Shown: piece after piece, positions 1 to 5,925 of the stretch
How the letters are laid out: each line of letters opens with the position of its first letter
Position numbering within the stretch: the stretch's first letter is position 1
Assembly: GCA_004558955.1 (NCBI GenBank)
Contig: SFZC01000066.1
Location: 1 to 18,064, forward strand
Length of the DNA: 18,064 nucleotides
Reading direction: 5' to 3'
Source: a bacterium
GTDB taxonomy: Bacteria > Cyanobacteriota > Vampirovibrionia > Gastranaerophilales > Gastranaerophilaceae
Made by a program: the position numbers and the translations under genes
The notes under the pieces: model-generated
What the model was told of the DNA's origin: nothing
Databases searched by the model: none
Seen by the model: only the letters and a program-made list of their open reading frames with translations

Positions 1-661
1 AAACCCCTGAAGCAAGGGCTAAAATTTTGTCATCAACTTTATCAACTTTTTTGATAAGTTCTGCATTCGGGTTGGTTTTTGGGTTGTCACTATAAAGTCC
101 GTCAATGTCTGACAGGATAATCAACAAATCCGCATCAAGTTCACTTGCAACAAGTGCTGAAAGTTTGTCGTTATCCGAGAAACAAACCTGCATATCTTCT
201 TTGACATAACGCAAAGCAACATCAAGTGTTGAAACCGTGTCATTTTGGTTGATAACCGGAATTGCACCGAGTTCAAGCAATTTGTTTAACGTTGTTCTAA
301 GACTCAAATATCTTTCACGCACCGAAAAATCGTCTTCTGTCAATAAAATCTGTGCGGCAATTAATCCGTAGGTTTCAAATCCGCTTTCATAAATTGACAT
401 CAATTTACCTTGTCCGATAGCGGCACATGCCTGTTTCAAGGCTGTTCCCTGCGTGTCCTCAAGGTTTAATCTTTTTTTACCCAGTCCGACCGCACCTGAT
501 GTGATTACGATAACTTCTTTTCCTGATTTTACGAGGTGTGCAATGTCTTCGATAAAGGTGTAAACTCTCGGCAATGATACATAACCTTCATCATTTCTCA
601 ATACATTTGTGCCAAGTTTAATTACTATACGTTTTGCGTTTATAAAATCAAGTCTGTTCAT
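1..661 (-). CDS. proB: Glutamate 5-kinase, C-terminus cut off by window edge
   Basis: Translating the minus strand from an ATG at 661 gives an open frame of 220 codons to the edge. The start reads MNRLDFINAKRIVIKLGTNV, the ATP/glutamate-binding N-terminus of the amino-acid-kinase fold. Further on are ITSGAVGLG (near residue 54), INQNDTVS, FSDNDKLSALVA and LSDIDGLYS, all typical of ProB. The enzyme phosphorylates L-glutamate to gamma-glutamyl phosphate, the first step of proline synthesis, in the cytoplasm. The kinase domain (about 250 residues) is nearly complete here. Whether a C-terminal PUA domain follows cannot be seen. The start lies two bases after the plsY stop codon, so the gene is probably co-transcribed with plsY and may be translationally coupled; only a weak AAGG lies upstream. 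Identification is secure from the motifs. Confidence 0.93.
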   Translation of the reverse strand, partial: MNRLDFINAKRIVIKLGTNVLRNDEGYVSLPRVYTFIEDIAHLVKSGKEVIVITSGAVGLGKKRLNLEDTQGTALKQACAAIGQGKLMSIYESGFETYGLIAAQILLTEDDFSVRERYLSLRTTLNKLLELGAIPVINQNDTVSTLDVALRYVKEDMQVCFSDNDKLSALVASELDADLLIILSDIDGLYSDNPKTNPNAELIKKVDKVDDKILALASGV

Positions 662-663
662 AA

Positions 664-1317
664 TTATTTTCTAACCTTATTTTCATTTCCCGAAATTAGT
701 CTTTTAATATTTTCTCGGTGCAAGAAAATTACATAAAGTGCAGCGATTACGGCATAAACAACATAAGCAATCGGAGCCTTCAAAAACCACATAATAAACG
801 GTGCAATGGCAAGTGCAATAATTGAACCCAATGAAACGTATTTAGAAATCCAAGTTATAATGCCCCAAATTGCTGCAACGCTCAAACCTGTAATCCAGTT
901 AAGAGCAAGCAAAGTTCCGACTCCGGTTGCAACAGATTTTCCGCCCGTAAATTCCAAAAATACTGATTTGCTGTGACCTAAAATTACAAAAATTGCAGCA
1001 AGGACAGGCAAAATTCCCGTATTGAACAAGAACGGGTGAATTAGTCTTAACTGAGCCAAATATACAGTGAAGAATACTGCAGCAATGACAGGAATAACGC
1101 CTTTTATCGCATCAAGTAGCATTACAATAAAGAACCAAAGACTGCCCATTACACGCTTAACGTTTGTAGCTCCCGTTGAACCCGAACCGATTTTTCTGAT
1201 ATCTTCCCCTTTGAAAAGTTTAACAACAATATATCCTGTCGGGATAGAACCGATTAAATATGCACCGATTGCGACAATCAAAAGTTCTCTCACCATTTCC
1301 ATATAATTATAATCCAT
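664..1317 (-). CDS. plsY: Glycerol-3-phosphate acyltransferase PlsY
   Basis: PlsY transfers an acyl chain from acyl-phosphate to glycerol-3-phosphate in the inner membrane, starting phospholipid synthesis. The 217-residue product has the family's usual length and is almost entirely hydrophobic, with several membrane helices. The conserved loops are visible: GSIPTGYI (residues 23-30), GSGSTGATNV (44-53, where GSGNxGATN is more usual) and GHSKSV...GGKSVATG (114-132, where GGKGVAT is more usual). The ATG at 1317 follows a clear AGGAG with about seven bases of spacing, which supports this start over the internal Met6 or Met8. It sits 55 bases after holB and 2 bases before proB in what looks like one minus-strand operon. 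A PlsC-type acyltransferase that could act in the same pathway lies at 6453-7274. Confidence 0.93.
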   Translation of the reverse strand: MDYNYMEMVRELLIVAIGAYLIGSIPTGYIVVKLFKGEDIRKIGSGSTGATNVKRVMGSLWFFIVMLLDAIKGVIPVIAAVFFTVYLAQLRLIHPFLFNTGILPVLAAIFVILGHSKSVFLEFTGGKSVATGVGTLLALNWITGLSVAAIWGIITWISKYVSLGSIIALAIAPFIMWFLKAPIAYVVYAVIAALYVIFLHRENIKRLISGNENKVRK

Positions 1318-1372
1318 TTTATTCTCCTCTTGTTTTTACCAAGTATAACATATTTTTAAATTTTAGTTCAAA

Positions 1373-2281
1373 TTATTTCAAAATCAGTTTGAAACATAAA
1401 TTTTCAATGACGGTTTGCAAATTCATCGGTTTTGACAACGTTAATTGCCTTAGTGCATCTTCCGTAATTCTCAAATCCTCTGTTAATCTGTAAAACAGTT
1501 TTTTATTTGACAAATTATTTTTCAAAATTTCTGTCATGTAATTTTGCATTTGGGTCAGAATTTCTACCGCACCGTGTTCTGAAATCAGGTTCAAAATTTT
1601 GTCTTCCAGCTCGATAACCTGATTTCTGTCGGTTGTCCAATAGTTTGAAAATACGCCTTCAACAAGTGCAAAATCGTTGTTAATCTCTTGCGTTGCGGGT
1701 ACAAAAAAGGATTGTGCTCTGGAAACAACGGTAGAAATTACATCGGTTTTGTCTTTTGTTAGAAAGATAAAGGTAGTATTTTTCGGCGGTTCTTCAAAGG
1801 TTTTTAAAAGTGCGTTTGAAGTTGCTTCAGGAAAATTCAACTGATTTAGCGGTAACAAATTCCCGTCTTCATCTCTGTCACAAAAGATGTAAACTCTGTG
1901 ATAATCACTTGTTACAGCAAGTTCATTGATAATCGCTTTTGCTTGGTCGATATTGATATTTTTTTTGCCTTTTGATGAGTCCTCATCATCGGACGAACTT
2001 TTGCCCGATTCTTTAAAATCAAGTCTTGTGTAAATTTTTACCGCCGGGTGAGTTTGTTCCCTAATCCAACGGCAGTTTAGACATTCACAGTTTTCGGATT
2101 TGTCCTCTTTACAATTCAATAGTCTTGCAACTTCTAATGCCAATTCACATTGAGTTGTTGTATCAGAACCCCAAAACAGCAAACAGTGACTTATGTTTTT
2201 ATTGCTGTCGGTTATTCCGTTTTTGAAATATTCGGTCAATTTTGGAACTTTTTGTATAATAGAACTATTGTAGTAAGGCAT
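1373..2281 (-). CDS. holB: DNA polymerase III subunit delta' (clamp loader)
   Basis: The 302-residue product fits the delta' subunit of the clamp loader, a AAA+ protein that helps load the sliding clamp at the replication fork. The P-loop region is degenerate (GSDTTTQCELA, 38-48), as expected for delta', which does not hydrolyse ATP. A cysteine cluster (Cys57, 65, 67, 70) matches the zinc module of the DnaX/delta' family, with slightly different spacing from E. coli. The block SNALLKTFEEPP (155-166) is diagnostic. The sensor region reads SRAQ (187-190) where the family usually has SRC, so the usual Cys is missing. A Ser/Asp/Lys-rich insert (about 90-107) sits just before the region leading to the FEEPP block. 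The start overlaps the end of holA by 17 bases, so the two subunits are probably co-translated. Confidence 0.85.
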   Translation of the reverse strand: MPYYNSSIIQKVPKLTEYFKNGITDSNKNISHCLLFWGSDTTTQCELALEVARLLNCKEDKSENCECLNCRWIREQTHPAVKIYTRLDFKESGKSSSDDEDSSKGKKNINIDQAKAIINELAVTSDYHRVYIFCDRDEDGNLLPLNQLNFPEATSNALLKTFEEPPKNTTFIFLTKDKTDVISTVVSRAQSFFVPATQEINNDFALVEGVFSNYWTTDRNQVIELEDKILNLISEHGAVEILTQMQNYMTEILKNNLSNKKLFYRLTEDLRITEDALRQLTLSKPMNLQTVIENLCFKLILK

Positions 2282-3233
2282 ATTCCACCTCTCTCTCCAC
2301 TTCTAAGGCGGATTGCCCGGTTTTAATTTTGTATTCTGCCATTGTGATATTTTCTTTTAATTTTACAAGTTTTTTCAGTGAAACATTTTTGATTTTTTGA
2401 GTTTCAATTTTTGCACGGTACGGGTGCATATTGAACATTTTTGCAATCTCATCGGGTGAATATTTTATTGATGCCGATTTAATTTGTATTTTATTTCTGA
2501 TTAAAGTTTGCAAAACGGATAAAATTTCAAGCGGGTGTTTTTTTGATAATAATTTGTGATATTCTTCTAAGGCTTTTGATAAATTTTCGTTTATCAAAAA
2601 GTCTGCAAAGGTGAAAATATCTTCATTAATTACACAAATTTCTTTAACCATTTCTTTTGTGGCGGGTTTGTCACCTGCAAAAATTTTCAGTTTTTCAAGT
2701 TCGGAATCCAATAACCTCAAATTTGAACCAACTTGAAGCAACATTGTTGATGCAACTTCGTCAGAAATTTTCAAATTCTTACTTTTCGCCTGTTGCTTAA
2801 TCCAGCCCTCAAGCTCTGCGGTTTTGTAGGACGGAATTTTGGTAAACTCTTTTGAGTTATATTTTGAAAAAAGTTTGAATAATTTTTTACGCTTGTCGAT
2901 TTTTTTCTGACTGTCCTCAGGAATTGTTGCAACAAGAATTACATCAAGGTTTTCACTGCAATTATCCAAAGCTTCCTGTATTTGTTTCAGTTGCTTTTCA
3001 TCAAAAGATTTATCTTCGGATTTCCCGCAAAGGTACTTAAGGCAGTTAATTTCAATTAACATTTTGCCAAACATCATCGGCTGAGACTTTAGTGCGGCGA
3101 TAAAATCGGGATATTTCGGGTTGTTGAAATATTTATAACTCATTTCAATAAAATTTTTGTCAAGTTTATCTTTGAAATTCTTGACCTCTTTTGAAATATT
3201 AAATTCTTCGTCCCCATAAAAGAAATAAATCAT
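2265..3233 (-). CDS. holA: DNA polymerase III subunit delta (clamp loader)
   Basis: The product begins MIYFFYGDEEFNISKEV, the HolA N-terminus with its YGDE/F motif, and has about 322 residues, normal for the family. Delta is the clamp-opening wrench of the replicative clamp loader. Middle segments such as LEGWIKQQAKSKNLKISDEVASTMLLQVGSNL... (given only in part) and the C-terminal LSVLQTLIRNKIQIK fit the delta fold. A longer reading from a TTG at 3251 adds six residues (MCYNYR). I prefer the ATG at 3233 because the family starts right at the first beta strand and because the extra codons overlap a TATAAT box. No Shine-Dalgarno sequence precedes either start. It lies 31 bases after the glycosyltransferase stop and overlaps holB at its 3' end, giving a delta-delta' gene pair. 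Confidence 0.86.
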   Translation of the reverse strand: MIYFFYGDEEFNISKEVKNFKDKLDKNFIEMSYKYFNNPKYPDFIAALKSQPMMFGKMLIEINCLKYLCGKSEDKSFDEKQLKQIQEALDNCSENLDVILVATIPEDSQKKIDKRKKLFKLFSKYNSKEFTKIPSYKTAELEGWIKQQAKSKNLKISDEVASTMLLQVGSNLRLLDSELEKLKIFAGDKPATKEMVKEICVINEDIFTFADFLINENLSKALEEYHKLLSKKHPLEILSVLQTLIRNKIQIKSASIKYSPDEIAKMFNMHPYRAKIETQKIKNVSLKKLVKLKENITMAEYKIKTGQSALEVEREVEYALLQ

Positions 3234-3239
3234 ACGATA

Positions 3240-3248
3240 ATTATAGCA
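3240..3248 (-). promoter_or_regulatory. holA: Extended -10 promoter abutting the holA start
   Basis: On the minus strand TGCTATAAT (an extended -10, TGnTATAAT) is followed by six bases, TATCGT, and then the holA ATG at 3233. A transcript starting the usual 6-7 bases after the -10 box would begin at or within a base of the start codon. No good -35 hexamer is visible, which is compatible with an extended -10. The spacing and sequence recur at the pseudopilin gene (17339-17353). Position and motif are seen directly; promoter activity is inferred. Confidence 0.5.
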
Positions 3249-3264
3249 CAATAAGGCTAAAAAC

Positions 3265-4116
3265 TTATTTGTAATTACCGATTTTTATAAATTGAAACAA
3301 AATATATTGTTTTTTATTTCCTTTTGCTCGAATTTTGAATAATGTAATTCCAAACAATTTGAAGCGATAATTTTTGGGTTCGTGTGAAGAAATAATAATG
3401 TTATGGCCTTTTATAAATTTGTTCGCTTTTTCATGTGCGTATTTGTTGTCGGTTAATACTTTCTCATTTTTACAACTGATGATAGAATTTTTCCTTCTCC
3501 AATAGTGATAAAATACTTTCGGAACAACCGTCATTTTGTCCGTATAATACAAAATTTGCGGAGTAAAAATGCAATCTTCAAAATATCTTCCTTCTTCAAA
3601 TTTCAAGCCGAGAGTTTTTAATTTTTCGGTTTTATAAATTTTATTCCAAACGTAAGAAAGTTCGGGAACGTCACAAAGTTCAAATTTTAAATCAATGTTA
3701 TCAGTTGTTAAAGTTTTGTCAAAAGATAATTTTATGTTTTTGTTGTATTTATGTTGTCTTATTATTCCGCCAACGGCAATGTCTGAATTTGTTGAAATTG
3801 CTCCATTGTAAAGACTTTCCAAAAAGTTTTTATCAAGCCAATCATCAGAATCTACAAAACTTATGTATTCACCTGTTGCATTGTTTATTCCCAAATTTCT
3901 TGCACAAGATACTCCTAAATGTTCTGTGTGAAAAATTTTTATACGACTGTCTTTTTGCGAAAATTTTTCTAAAATTTCAGATGAATTATCCGTTGAACCG
4001 TCATCTATGCAAATAATTTCAAGATCTTGCAAGGTTTGTTCTACTATGCTATCCAAACATCTTTCTAAAAATTTTGCTGTGTTATATACGGGAATAACAA
4101 CAGATATTTTTGTCAC
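3265..4116 (-). CDS. Glycosyltransferase family 2 (GT-A fold)
   Basis: The 283-residue product opens with ISVVIPVYNTAKFLERCLDSI and continues with IICIDDGSTDNS, GVSCARNLGI and YISFVDSDDWLD. These are the nucleotide-binding and DxD (metal/sugar-nucleotide) motifs of inverting GT2 enzymes. Such enzymes add sugars to surface polysaccharide or lipid carriers; donor and acceptor cannot be told from sequence. The C-terminal tail contains YRFKLFGITLFKIRAKGNKK, a short basic amphipathic LFGI.LFKI tail common in surface-polysaccharide glycosyltransferases and perhaps used for membrane contact. The start is GTG at 4116, with AGGAG four to five bases upstream. It is the first gene of the minus-strand run leading into holA, and an XRE regulator is divergently transcribed from it. 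It may have been inserted beside housekeeping genes, as no other polysaccharide gene is nearby. Confidence 0.88.
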   Translation of the reverse strand: MTKISVVIPVYNTAKFLERCLDSIVEQTLQDLEIICIDDGSTDNSSEILEKFSQKDSRIKIFHTEHLGVSCARNLGINNATGEYISFVDSDDWLDKNFLESLYNGAISTNSDIAVGGIIRQHKYNKNIKLSFDKTLTTDNIDLKFELCDVPELSYVWNKIYKTEKLKTLGLKFEEGRYFEDCIFTPQILYYTDKMTVVPKVFYHYWRRKNSIISCKNEKVLTDNKYAHEKANKFIKGHNIIISSHEPKNYRFKLFGITLFKIRAKGNKKQYILFQFIKIGNYK

Positions 4117-4180
4117 TTTTTCTCCTTTACTACATGCAACAGATAGTCTTTTCTATCTTTTTTCAAAGTAATACAAATAT

Positions 4181-4208
4181 ATTATACATGTATAACTGTT
4201 AATTTCAA
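4181..4208 (-). promoter_or_regulatory. Candidate promoter for the glycosyltransferase operon
   Basis: On the minus strand TTGAAA (4208-4203) and TATAAT (4186-4181) are separated by 16 bases, close to sigma-70 consensus. This places transcription start near 4174, about 58 bases before the GTG of the glycosyltransferase. The -10 box overlaps the left operator-like palindrome (4182-4195), so a protein bound there should block this promoter. Sequence match is direct; function is inferred. Confidence 0.5.
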
Positions 4209-4227
4209 TATATTTATACAAGTATTG
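4182..4227. promoter_or_regulatory. Two operator-like palindromes, 32 bp apart
   Basis: TTATACATGTATAA (4182-4195) is a perfect 14-bp palindrome. TTATACAAGTATTG (4214-4227) shares its core ATAC-NN-GTAT and most of its left arm. Start-to-start distance is 32 bp, about three turns of B-DNA, so two bound dimers would face the same side. They lie between the divergent glycosyltransferase and XRE-regulator genes, which is the usual place for autoregulatory sites of XRE repressors. The regulator that binds them is an inference. Confidence 0.5.
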
Positions 4228-4284
4228 CAATGTTATTAAATCTGTAAAAACAAATTAAAATTATTTTTGAAAAAGGAAGATTTT

Positions 4285-4611
4285 ATGAATTTAAAAGAAA
4301 ATCTTGGCAAAAGTATTCAAAAATACAGAAAATTAAATAATCTTACGCAAGAAAAACTTGCGGAAATTGTCGAAATAGAGATTAACAGTATCAGTTCGAT
4401 TGAGCGTGGACGATATTTCCCCTCACCCGAAAATCTCGTCAAAATTTCAACAGCATTAAATGTTTCCCTATCGGATTTGTTTAATTTTTCTGAAAAAACG
4501 ACTTGTGAAGATTTTGAAAAAGAAATTATTTCAAATTTGTCCTTGTTGAGAAACGATAAAACAAAACTTGGTGCGATTAATTCGTTTATAAAAAGCATTT
4601 TGACGATATAA
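4285..4611 (+). CDS. XRE-family helix-turn-helix transcriptional regulator
   Basis: The 108-residue product has an N-terminal Cro/C1-type DNA-binding domain, roughly residues 5-65: LGKSIQKYRKLNNLTQEKLAEIV (stated in part), then INSISSIERGRYFPSPENLVKIS and ALNVSLSDLF. The recognition helix lies around SISSIERG. The remaining ~40 residues are a short, partly charged tail of unknown role with no enzymatic domain. The ATG at 4285 is chosen because AAGGAAG sits just upstream; a longer reading from a TTG at 4267 would place the ribosome-binding site inside the coding region. It is divergent from the glycosyltransferase, and the two palindromes at 4182-4227 are plausible binding sites, suggesting autoregulation and control of the neighbouring operon. 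The effector signal is unknown. Confidence 0.85.
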   Translation: MNLKENLGKSIQKYRKLNNLTQEKLAEIVEIEINSISSIERGRYFPSPENLVKISTALNVSLSDLFNFSEKTTCEDFEKEIISNLSLLRNDKTKLGAINSFIKSILTI

Positions 4612-5005
4612 AATTATTAAACAATAGGTAAAAATCGTTTTTCTGATAGCAGATGAGCAAATCAGATTTTCTTTGATAATCAAGTTTTATACAGATTTTG
4701 GATTTAATATTTTGTTTATTTTGATATGGCAAGGGGTTAGAGGCATGCCGGCATGTAAAATTTTCTTGACTATGCTTGAAATATTATCTAATCGGGCATG
4801 CCCGATAGGGGGATTTTGAAAATATTTTACAATACTTAATACTTTTTGAAACCATGCAAAACCATGACAGGTCATGGTTTTAAGACCCATAAAAGGCTGA
4901 AATTCATGTCATGACATGAGATTACAACCTATTGACCCGCAAAACTCGCTCAAATTCTGCGTTTTAAGAGTTCGTTACAAAACTTAATAACGACATGTTC
5001 CAACC
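4612..5005. other. Gene-free, palindrome-rich intergenic stretch
   Basis: I see no convincing gene here. A weak inverted repeat, TCTGAT (4642-4647) and ATCAGA (4661-4666) followed by TTTTCTTT, could end transcription of the XRE gene, but the stem has only six pairs. The rest holds the CATG-centred palindromes described separately. It ends at a good promoter (5006-5033). A 67-codon minus-strand frame at 4687-4890 reads through the palindromes, has no ribosome-binding site and was not accepted. Confidence 0.55.
4744..4919. repeat. Cluster of four CATG-containing palindromes
   Basis: Four near-perfect or perfect inverted repeats occur within 176 bases. CATGCCGGCATG lies at 4744-4755, ATCGGGCATGCCCGAT at 4791-4806, an 11-bp arm AAAACCATGAC with AG spacer and its complement at 4858-4881, and TCATGTCATGACATGA at 4904-4919. 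A looser inverted pair, GTAAAATTTTC (4755-4765) and GAAAATATTTTAC (4817-4829), flanks the second. The local sequence is richer in G and C than its surroundings. This could be a small dispersed repeat element or a set of regulator-binding sites. The window has no second copy by which to decide. Confidence 0.6.
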
Positions 5006-5033
5006 TTGAAAAATTCCCCTTATTTTCTATAAT
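5006..5033 (+). promoter_or_regulatory. Promoter for the Cys-rich small protein
   Basis: TTGAAA (5006-5011) and TATAAT (5028-5033) are separated by 16 bases. Transcription is predicted to begin near A5040, giving a leader of about 100 bases that opens with the hairpin at 5043-5070. This is one of the best sigma-70-like matches in the window. Activity is inferred from sequence only. Confidence 0.6.
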
Positions 5034-5039
5034 TAAATT

Positions 5040-5142
5040 ATGGGGTCGGAAATCATTGATACACCGACCTTAGGGGAGATTTAAAAATATATCCGTGAGG
5101 ATATCGACTAGATAGAAGAACAATAAGTGGAGATTTTATAAA
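5040..5142 (+). promoter_or_regulatory. Structured 5' leader, possible cis-regulatory RNA
   Basis: The predicted leader contains two hairpins. GGTCGG (5044-5049) pairs with CCGACC (5064-5069) and can be lengthened by G-U pairs. ATATCC (5089-5094) pairs with GGATAT (5099-5104) around GTGA, a GNRA-type tetraloop. TTAGGGGAGA lies between them. A GTGGAG at 5127-5132 then serves as the likely ribosome-binding site for the gene starting at 5143. It does not match any riboswitch or leader class I can recall. A hairpin directly at the 5' end may simply stabilise the mRNA. Confidence 0.45.
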
Positions 5143-5364
5143 TTGTTTAGAAGTAGGGATATGGGAAGAGCAGTTGCTGTAAGACGTTGGACCACAACTG
5201 CATTGGAATGTTACAAAAGAGGTTGTAACTGTGAAGGTTGTTTTTACAGAGATTTTTTCAGTGCATCATCTCAAAAATGTCAAATGAAGGCTTCTGTGCT
5301 TGAATTGGTAAGAGTAATCGGTGCTCCTGACGTGGAATTACCTCAATTTTTAGCTGATGAATAG
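5143..5364 (+). CDS. Small conserved-looking Cys-rich protein, function unknown
   Basis: The 73-residue product has five cysteines, Cys23, 28, 30, 33 and 46, arranged C-x4-C-x-C-x2-C-x12-C within the stretch ECYKRGCNCEGCFYRDFF and KCQMKASVLELVR. The short spacing suggests a metal site (zinc or iron-sulphur), but no ligand set is proven. It resembles small uncharacterised proteins of anaerobes with an RWT...ECY.RGC.C..C pattern, recalled from memory rather than searched. There is no signal peptide or membrane segment. The start is uncertain: TTG at 5143 follows GTGGAG with about ten bases of spacing, whereas ATG at 5161 (residue 7) has no well-placed ribosome site. It has its own promoter and structured leader, and hpf follows 70 bases downstream from another promoter. 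A role in stress or translation is suggested only by that neighbourhood. Confidence 0.75.
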   Translation: MFRSRDMGRAVAVRRWTTTALECYKRGCNCEGCFYRDFFSASSQKCQMKASVLELVRVIGAPDVELPQFLADE

Positions 5365-5393
5365 AAAATACCCTTTAAATTTTCATCAAAGTG

Positions 5394-5415
5394 TGTTATA
5401 CTGACAAAGCAGTAT
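5394..5415 (+). promoter_or_regulatory. hpf: hpf promoter with overlapping inverted repeat
   Basis: TGTTATACT (5394-5402) is an extended -10 element; the only -35-like sequence is a weak TTTAAA about 17 bases upstream. Overlapping it is the perfect inverted repeat ATACTG-ACAAAG-CAGTAT (5398-5415), which spans the -10 box and the predicted start near 5409. A repressor bound there would block initiation. Alternatively the hairpin could end transcription from the Cys-rich gene, though the following TTTTAATT is a poor U-tract. Confidence 0.5.
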
Positions 5416-5434
5416 TTTAATTGGAGGTTTTTAG

Positions 5435-5812
5435 ATGTACATTCATGTAAACGGCAGAAACATTGAAATCACAGATGCTATCAAGGCGTATGTTAAAGAA
5501 AAAATCGGCAAAGCAGCAACTCACTACGACCAAATTCAAGGTATTGATGTTGTTTTGTCCGTAATTAAAAATCCTTCTGCAGAAGGTAAACATATTGCTG
5601 AAGTTACTTGTAAAACTAACGCAGGCAGCATTCGTTGTGAAGAAGCAGCAGAATCTATGTACGCAAGTATCGATATCTTAGCAGACAAGTTAGCAAGACA
5701 AATTACTAAGCTTAAAGACAAAAACCTTTCTTCTGATAAATCTTCTATCCGTACAGAAGTTCAAAAAGAAGAAAAAGAAGAAGTTGAAGTAATCAAAGCG
5801 ATTGAAGACTAA
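5435..5812 (+). CDS. hpf: Ribosome hibernation promoting factor, short form
   Basis: The N-terminal ~95 residues form the S30AE/HPF domain: MYIHVNGRNIEITDAIKAYV, DVVLSV, EVTCKTNAGSIRCEE, YASIDILADKLARQITKLKDK. The protein binds the 30S decoding region and mRNA channel and keeps ribosomes inactive in starvation or stationary phase. At 125 residues it lacks the C-terminal dimerisation domain of long HPF (about 180-190 residues, the form in cyanobacteria and most non-enteric bacteria). Instead it ends in a Ser/Lys segment and a Glu/Lys-rich tail (KEEKEEVEVIKAIED). The ATG has a strong GGAGG seven bases upstream. Its own extended -10 promoter overlaps an inverted repeat, and a bidirectional terminator follows at 5865-5893, so it is probably transcribed alone. 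Whether another gene supplies a dimerising factor cannot be seen here. Confidence 0.92.
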   Translation: MYIHVNGRNIEITDAIKAYVKEKIGKAATHYDQIQGIDVVLSVIKNPSAEGKHIAEVTCKTNAGSIRCEEAAESMYASIDILADKLARQITKLKDKNLSSDKSSIRTEVQKEEKEEVEVIKAIED

Positions 5813-5864
5813 TTTTCGGTTAAGTAAACATTATATCGAAATTTGAAATGCAAAATTAATAATA

Positions 5865-5893
5865 AAAACCGTCGTAAGTATGCGGCGGTTTTT
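5865..5893. terminator. Bidirectional intrinsic terminator after hpf
   Basis: AAAACCGTCG (5865-5874) pairs with CGGCGGTTTT (5883-5892) around an eight-base loop, with one G-U pair. The stem is GC-rich and followed by a T run. In the opposite sense the flanking A run gives a T tract too, so it can also end the minus-strand gene at 5926-6246, which converges on hpf. This is the clearest classical terminator on the left side of the window. Confidence 0.85.
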
Positions 5894-5925
5894 AGCGTAA
5901 ATATAATACAAATTTTCAAAAAATT

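Noticed and set aside
4687..4890. 67-codon minus-strand frame as a gene
   Set aside because: It runs through the palindrome cluster, has no ribosome-binding site, and its odd composition (GHAR, HAGMPLTPCH) reflects the repeats rather than a protein fold.
4744..4919. CRISPR array
   Set aside because: The palindromes differ in sequence and spacing; there is no repeated unit with regular spacers and no cas gene in the window.
5040..5142. raiA-motif RNA upstream of hpf
   Set aside because: It is about half the size I recall for that RNA, and a protein gene lies between it and hpf. I could not match its conserved elements.
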